Origin: Methylococcus sp. EFPC2
GTDB taxonomy: Bacteria; Pseudomonadota; Gammaproteobacteria; Methylococcales; Methylococcaceae
Assembly: GCF_016925495.1 (NCBI RefSeq)
Contig: NZ_CP070491.1
Span: 1,860,001 to 1,924,000 of the forward strand
DNA: 64,000 bases
Direction: 5' to 3'
Part shown: positions 60,986 through 64,000 of the stretch, in pieces
Numbering within the stretch: the stretch's first letter is position 1
Layout: each line of letters begins with the position of its first letter
Made by a program: the position numbers and the translations under genes
Notes under the pieces: model-generated
The model's input: only the letters and a program-made list of their open reading frames with translations
What the model was told of the DNA's origin: nothing
The model's database searches: none

Positions 60986-61629
60986 TCCTGCTGGCGGACA
61001 ACGACATCATCTTAAAACTGGCCCAATGCGACATGTTGGGGGACTTGCCTGAATTGCTAGGTGAGTCTACTGACGAGATTCTTGTTACGCCTACGGCCAG
61101 ATATCAGCTTTTGCCGAAGAATGCTGTGAAGGCACGAGAAAAGTGCGGAAGCGAAGTGGTTGTAGAGAGGGTTCAAGCTTTTCTGGATATGGCCAAGGTA
61201 ATTCCAGCCATCATCGACCAAGACTTGCTGAAAACCTTGTCTGGGATCGACAGAATAGACGATGGGGAGGCTTTACTATTTGCTGCAGCCTCCGAGCTTG
61301 CTGGTTCCCTGCTGATAACAGGTGATAGAAAGGCGCTTTGCGCCTTGTTAGCTAATGTAGACTTGATTCCTTTGCTGGTACCTGCTTTGAATGGAAGGGT
61401 GGTTACATTTGAAAGCGCCATCCTATTAGCGCTGCACAAGTTCGGCTTCGCCATAGTCAAGCAGAAACTGTTGGGCTGTCCGAAGCCTGATGCCATGCTG
61501 CGTCTGTTACTGAAACCGGATATGCGCGAGTCCGACTTGATTGATTGCTTAGTTTCATATTCTAAGGAAATTGAGCCGATGTTGGCGCTTCGACATTTAT
61601 TGCCTATGAATCGCCCAATCGCCACATGA
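60982..61629 (+). CDS. PIN-like domain nuclease, partner of the metallopeptidase
   Basis: This is a 215-residue protein from TTG 60982, overlapping the upstream stop (TTGA). The PIN pattern is seen as the N-terminal LLADNDIILKLAQCD (Asp6, Asp8), IDDGEALLFAAA (Asp94, Glu96) and LITGDRKAL (Asp115), the acidic residues that would bind metal. The C-terminal half is helical with no clear family. PIN proteins cut RNA and are often toxins. The 4-base overlap with an ImmA/IrrE gene fits a toxin-antitoxin or defence unit. Base composition is AT-richer than the chromosome. Confidence 0.75.
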   Translation: MILLADNDIILKLAQCDMLGDLPELLGESTDEILVTPTARYQLLPKNAVKAREKCGSEVVVERVQAFLDMAKVIPAIIDQDLLKTLSGIDRIDDGEALLFAAASELAGSLLITGDRKALCALLANVDLIPLLVPALNGRVVTFESAILLALHKFGFAIVKQKLLGCPKPDAMLRLLLKPDMRESDLIDCLVSYSKEIEPMLALRHLLPMNRPIAT

Positions 61630-61681
61630 ACGCGTTTCGTCGCCGTAGCGTTTCATAATTTAATTCCGCCTACCTCATCCA

Positions 61682-61714
61682 AATTACCGCGCCCAGTCCG
61701 GCCAGGTGACTAGC
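61682..61714. repeat. 33-bp imperfect direct repeat, left copy
   Basis: This copy begins AATTACCGCGCC and contains AGTCCGGCCAGG. It matches 28 of 33 bases with a copy at 62246-62278. The two lie about 565 bases apart and bracket the region that holds a small open frame and the integrase relic. They may be remnants of the downstream flank of two related integrase genes. Confidence 0.6.
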
Positions 61715-61798
61715 TGACGCCCTTGTCCGCCGGCAAACCCAATCCTTAGGCAGACCCCCGCTTTTTCCGTTACCAGTACATGGGTAAAGATGGATCCC

Positions 61799-62020
61799 AT
61801 GCTGGAGCGGACCGACGGCCATTACCGTTACTTTCCGTGTCCTGCACCAGGTTTGCCGCGACACGCCCTGCTTTATCGGTGCGTGGTCACCGCGGGAGAC
61901 GTCCCGCTGCATTGTCAGGCCCATTCCGGAACCGGGAGCGATGTATTCCCCTGCTCACAGCTGTGCCTGGTGCGTGATATACCTACATGGCGCGACACAC
62001 GCTTATGCGGCGCCGGTTAA
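61799..62020 (+). CDS. Possible small Cys-rich protein
   Basis: A 73-residue frame from ATG 61799 (or 76 from 61790) with six cysteines (for example RYFPCPAPG, LLYRCVVT, LHCQAHSG, FPCSQLCLV, RLCGAG). I do not recognise it. The ribosome-binding site is weak and there is no other support than an open frame in an otherwise gene-free stretch of island DNA. It may be a real accessory gene or chance. Confidence 0.3.
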   Translation: MLERTDGHYRYFPCPAPGLPRHALLYRCVVTAGDVPLHCQAHSGTGSDVFPCSQLCLVRDIPTWRDTRLCGAG

Positions 62021-62120
62021 GCGGTTGTAACCGCCCTGCAGTACCCCGATCTTCGCACCGGACCACATGCGACCCCCAAGGCTTGCCGTTTCATCCCCCC
62101 TCTTTCCATCGCCGAGGGGG

Positions 62121-62237
62121 TATTCCAACGCGCGCAACACGCTGGACGAGCGGTGCGAATTCATAGGGACTGGGGCCGATTATCTGGATCGATTGAAGAG
62201 CGGTGCGGCCGTGATTCCGTTCCGGCGTTCCGGCTGA
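62121..62237 (+). pseudogene. Degraded 3' end of a second P4-type integrase
   Basis: The frame ending at TGA 62235-62237 encodes GADYLDRLKSGAAVIPFRRSG, nearly the same as the C-terminus of the intact integrase (ADYLDGLKNGADVIPFRRSG). Weaker similarity runs back to about 62121, where YSNARNTLDER aligns with the region of the integrase after its catalytic Tyr. The rest of the gene is missing. This is a relic of another integrase, so a second island was once inserted here. Confidence 0.85.
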
Positions 62238-62245
62238 TACTATCG

Positions 62246-62278
62246 AATTACCACGCCTAGCCCGGCCAGGCGACAAGC
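62246..62278. repeat. 33-bp imperfect direct repeat, right copy
   Basis: This copy starts 8 bases after the relic integrase stop: AATTACCACGCC followed by TAGCCCGGCCAGG. It matches 28 of 33 bases with the copy at 61682-61714. Confidence 0.6.
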
Positions 62279-62340
62279 AGGACTCCTTCACCTGCTGGCG
62301 TGGTTCCTATCTTGAAGGGCTGGCCTTGAAGGTGGCTTTC

Positions 62341-63030
62341 ATGCAGGTCCCATCCTGGGTAACTCTCTTTGATACCGGCGAGAAGGAGCACCTTATTGAG
62401 GTACTAAGGGATGAACTAAAAGCCGTTCAAGCGGGTTTTATAAAGCCTAGCCTTCACATAACTATACGCGAAATGCTTTTGCCCCTGATCCATGCTTACC
62501 TGCTCGATTTCGATAAGCCGGGAAAGCCCGTATCTGAGAGTGTTCGATTAGCGGCCGAACTGTACTTTCTAGCGGCTGATGTGGCTGACAAAATCGAGCG
62601 GTGTCGAGCTATAACTTACCATATTGACTCCCTGACTTCGTTATGGGACCAGTTTATTAAACATGGTTCAGCGTACCGGATATATCATGATCTCCCAAAT
62701 GAAATTTCTGCCAAACAGGTAAGGTCCAAGAAGCAGAGCGAGCGAGCCAAAAAGCCGCGCCGCCTCTTGGAGTGTGACGATGGATCGGTGACAAACACTA
62801 ATCAGATCATCGGGAAAATCGCAATTTCCAACGAGCACAAAAGCAAATCGCCAAAGGAATTATGGCTGGTTTTTTTCCATGAACTAGATAGATTAGGCTT
62901 CGGCCCAAAGGAGCCTAAAAACTCGCCTATAAGATATATCTACGACCGAAACGGAGTGAGCGAGGAATATAAATACAGCTCCTTCCAAAAGGTCGTTTCA
63001 CTATACCGTACGGGGAAAAAATTACTCTAG
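62341..63030 (+). CDS. Unknown island protein, AT-rich gene
   Basis: This is a 229-residue protein from ATG 62341, which has a GAAGGTGG ribosome-binding site; a TTG at 62326 is also in frame. I recognise no family. The N-terminal half is helical and acidic, and a central basic stretch, KKQSERAKKPRRL, could bind nucleic acid. The gene is AT-richer than the chromosome, with rare codons, as expected for transferred DNA. It lies between the integrase relic and the AlpA-type regulator, the place of cargo genes in P4-like elements. Confidence 0.65.
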   Translation: MQVPSWVTLFDTGEKEHLIEVLRDELKAVQAGFIKPSLHITIREMLLPLIHAYLLDFDKPGKPVSESVRLAAELYFLAADVADKIERCRAITYHIDSLTSLWDQFIKHGSAYRIYHDLPNEISAKQVRSKKQSERAKKPRRLLECDDGSVTNTNQIIGKIAISNEHKSKSPKELWLVFFHELDRLGFGPKEPKNSPIRYIYDRNGVSEEYKYSSFQKVVSLYRTGKKLL

Positions 63031-63093
63031 CCGCGGTTCGAGTAAAGTCGCCGATATCGTTTGACCCAGATAGCAACTGCACGGGGTCAAACG

Positions 63094-63339
63094 ATGCAAA
63101 AGAACTCTTCACAACCTGAACCGATTCCGGATGCGCTTCGTCATTTCGACGACCTGCCCAATAGCGCACACGTCCGCTTGCCTGTGGTCTGCGCCTTGTT
63201 CGCGTGCGCACCGGCAACGGTTTGGAGGAATGTAAAAAAGCAAAAGCTGCCGTCGCCGGCGCGCATTGGGGCTGGCGTCACCGCTTGGAATGTTGGGGCG
63301 CTTCGTCAGGTGATGTTGTCTTCGGGTGAGGATGCCTGA
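63094..63339 (+). CDS. AlpA-type phage transcriptional regulator
   Basis: This is an 81-residue protein from ATG 63094. The core VRLPVVCALFACAPATVW-x-VKKQKLPSPARIG matches the AlpA winged-helix family, which in P4-like satellites and islands controls integrase expression and excision. A start at 63061 would add residues with no match. Its stop shares one base with the KilA-N gene start. It could act on the repeats upstream of the intact integrase (inference). Confidence 0.8.
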   Translation: MQKNSSQPEPIPDALRHFDDLPNSAHVRLPVVCALFACAPATVWRNVKKQKLPSPARIGAGVTAWNVGALRQVMLSSGEDA

Positions 63340-64000
63340 TGGCTAAACCTTCAAACCTCATCCGCTTGGCCTATCAGGAATTAAGCGTCGGCTTTACCAG
63401 GGAAGGCTGGTTCAATGCGACGGGAGTGGCTTCACACTTTGGTAAGCAGCCCCATGAGTGGCTGCGCCTGCCTGATACCGAGCGCTACTTGCGAGCTCTC
63501 GAAGGTAGATACGGGAAAATCCCGTATGTAAAAACCAGTCGCGCCCGCGTGGATCGGGGCGGTGGCACATGGCTGCACCCCAAGCTTGCGGTGGCGTTCG
63601 CGCGATGGCTGGATATCGATTTTTCAGTCTGGTGTGACGAACAGATTGATGCCTTGCTCCGTGGCAGTCACCCAGCCTACGACTGGGAAAAGGCCCGTTC
63701 CACTGCGACGGCCTCGTTCAGGGTGATGGTCGAGGTGCTCATCTTGGCGCGGCAGGCGGAAGGCAAGACCACGGCCCAGCATCATTTCGTCAACGAAGCG
63801 CGGCTGATCGCGTGGGCTGTCTCCGGGAAATTCGAGGCGCTCGATCGCGCATCGCTGACCGTCTCCCAGCTATCGCTGTTGGCTTTGCTGGAAGAACGCA
63901 ACGCCGTCTTGCTGGCGAGAAGTGTGCCCTACGGCGACCGCAAGCTTCTGCTCGAACAGTACGCACTCGACTGGCGCGCCCAACATCGGCCGGCGCTGGA
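63339..64000 (+). CDS. KilA-N domain protein, cut by window edge
   Basis: The frame is open from ATG 63339 to the window end (about 220 residues seen). The N-terminal ~110 residues are a KilA-N domain: GWFNATGVASHFGKQPHEWL, GGGTWLHPKLAVAFARWLD and FSVWCDEQID are its hallmarks. A predicted helical region follows. KilA-N proteins are common in phages and islands and bind DNA or act as anti-repressors. It is coupled to the AlpA-type gene. Confidence 0.88.
   Translation, partial: MAKPSNLIRLAYQELSVGFTREGWFNATGVASHFGKQPHEWLRLPDTERYLRALEGRYGKIPYVKTSRARVDRGGGTWLHPKLAVAFARWLDIDFSVWCDEQIDALLRGSHPAYDWEKARSTATASFRVMVEVLILARQAEGKTTAQHHFVNEARLIAWAVSGKFEALDRASLTVSQLSLLALLEERNAVLLARSVPYGDRKLLLEQYALDWRAQHRPAL

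Noticed and set aside
59839-64000. Second copy of the tRNA-Leu 3' end (attR)
   Set aside because: I searched for TCCGACCATCGGCACCA and close variants and found none in the island part of the window.

Overview
The window reads as chromosome of a GC-rich gammaproteobacterium. The gene set is typical of that class: lolD/lolC, fur-bamE, sspA-sspB, petABC, murA-mla and secG followed by tRNA-Leu(GAG). The N-type ATPase genes and the general style recall methanotrophs of the Methylococcaceae, but no methane-oxidation gene is present, so that placement is inference only.

Left part (1-24.5 kb): a cut sensor diguanylate cyclase, a porin and a small periplasmic binding-protein-like gene form one reverse-strand operon. 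Next come pdxA-rsmA, comEC, a DUF2062 membrane protein, groES-groEL, lolC-lolD, fur diverging from bamE, a hexose-phosphate mutarotase, a CysZ-like protein, rhodanese-hslR, ispH, rraA, a small lipoprotein and the pyruvate dehydrogenase genes aceE-aceF.

Motility part (24.5-37.2 kb, all reverse strand): motA-motB, a membrane-anchored methyltransferase, a CheZ-like phosphatase, cheY, cheA, cheW, cheR, cheD, an Aer-like receptor and cheB. Together these are a nearly complete chemotaxis pathway (kinase, adaptor, receptor, adaptation enzymes, phosphatase) plus the stator.

Energy and housekeeping part (37.4-58.4 kb): an N-type (sodium-type) F-ATPase operon that keeps atpC-Q-B-E-F-A-G but lacks atpD (catalytic beta) and atpR, and whose alpha subunit has a Lys-to-Arg change in the Walker A motif. 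After it come an RNase J-like nuclease, xseA with an orphan MalG-like permease, a 41-residue membrane peptide, sspA-sspB, the cytochrome bc1 operon, hisG-hisD-hisC with murA, an mla operon without mlaC, and secG.

Right part (58.35-64 kb): tRNA-Leu(GAG) is followed by a P4-type integrase and a genomic island. The island carries an ImmA/IrrE-type metallopeptidase translationally coupled to a PIN-like nuclease, an imperfect 33-bp repeat pair, the degraded 3' end of a second integrase, an unknown AT-richer gene, an AlpA-type regulator and a KilA-N gene cut by the window edge. The points most worth a second look are the beta-less N-ATPase, the ImmA-PIN pair in its tandem-insertion context, and the shared acidic-Phe C-terminal tails in the chemotaxis cluster.
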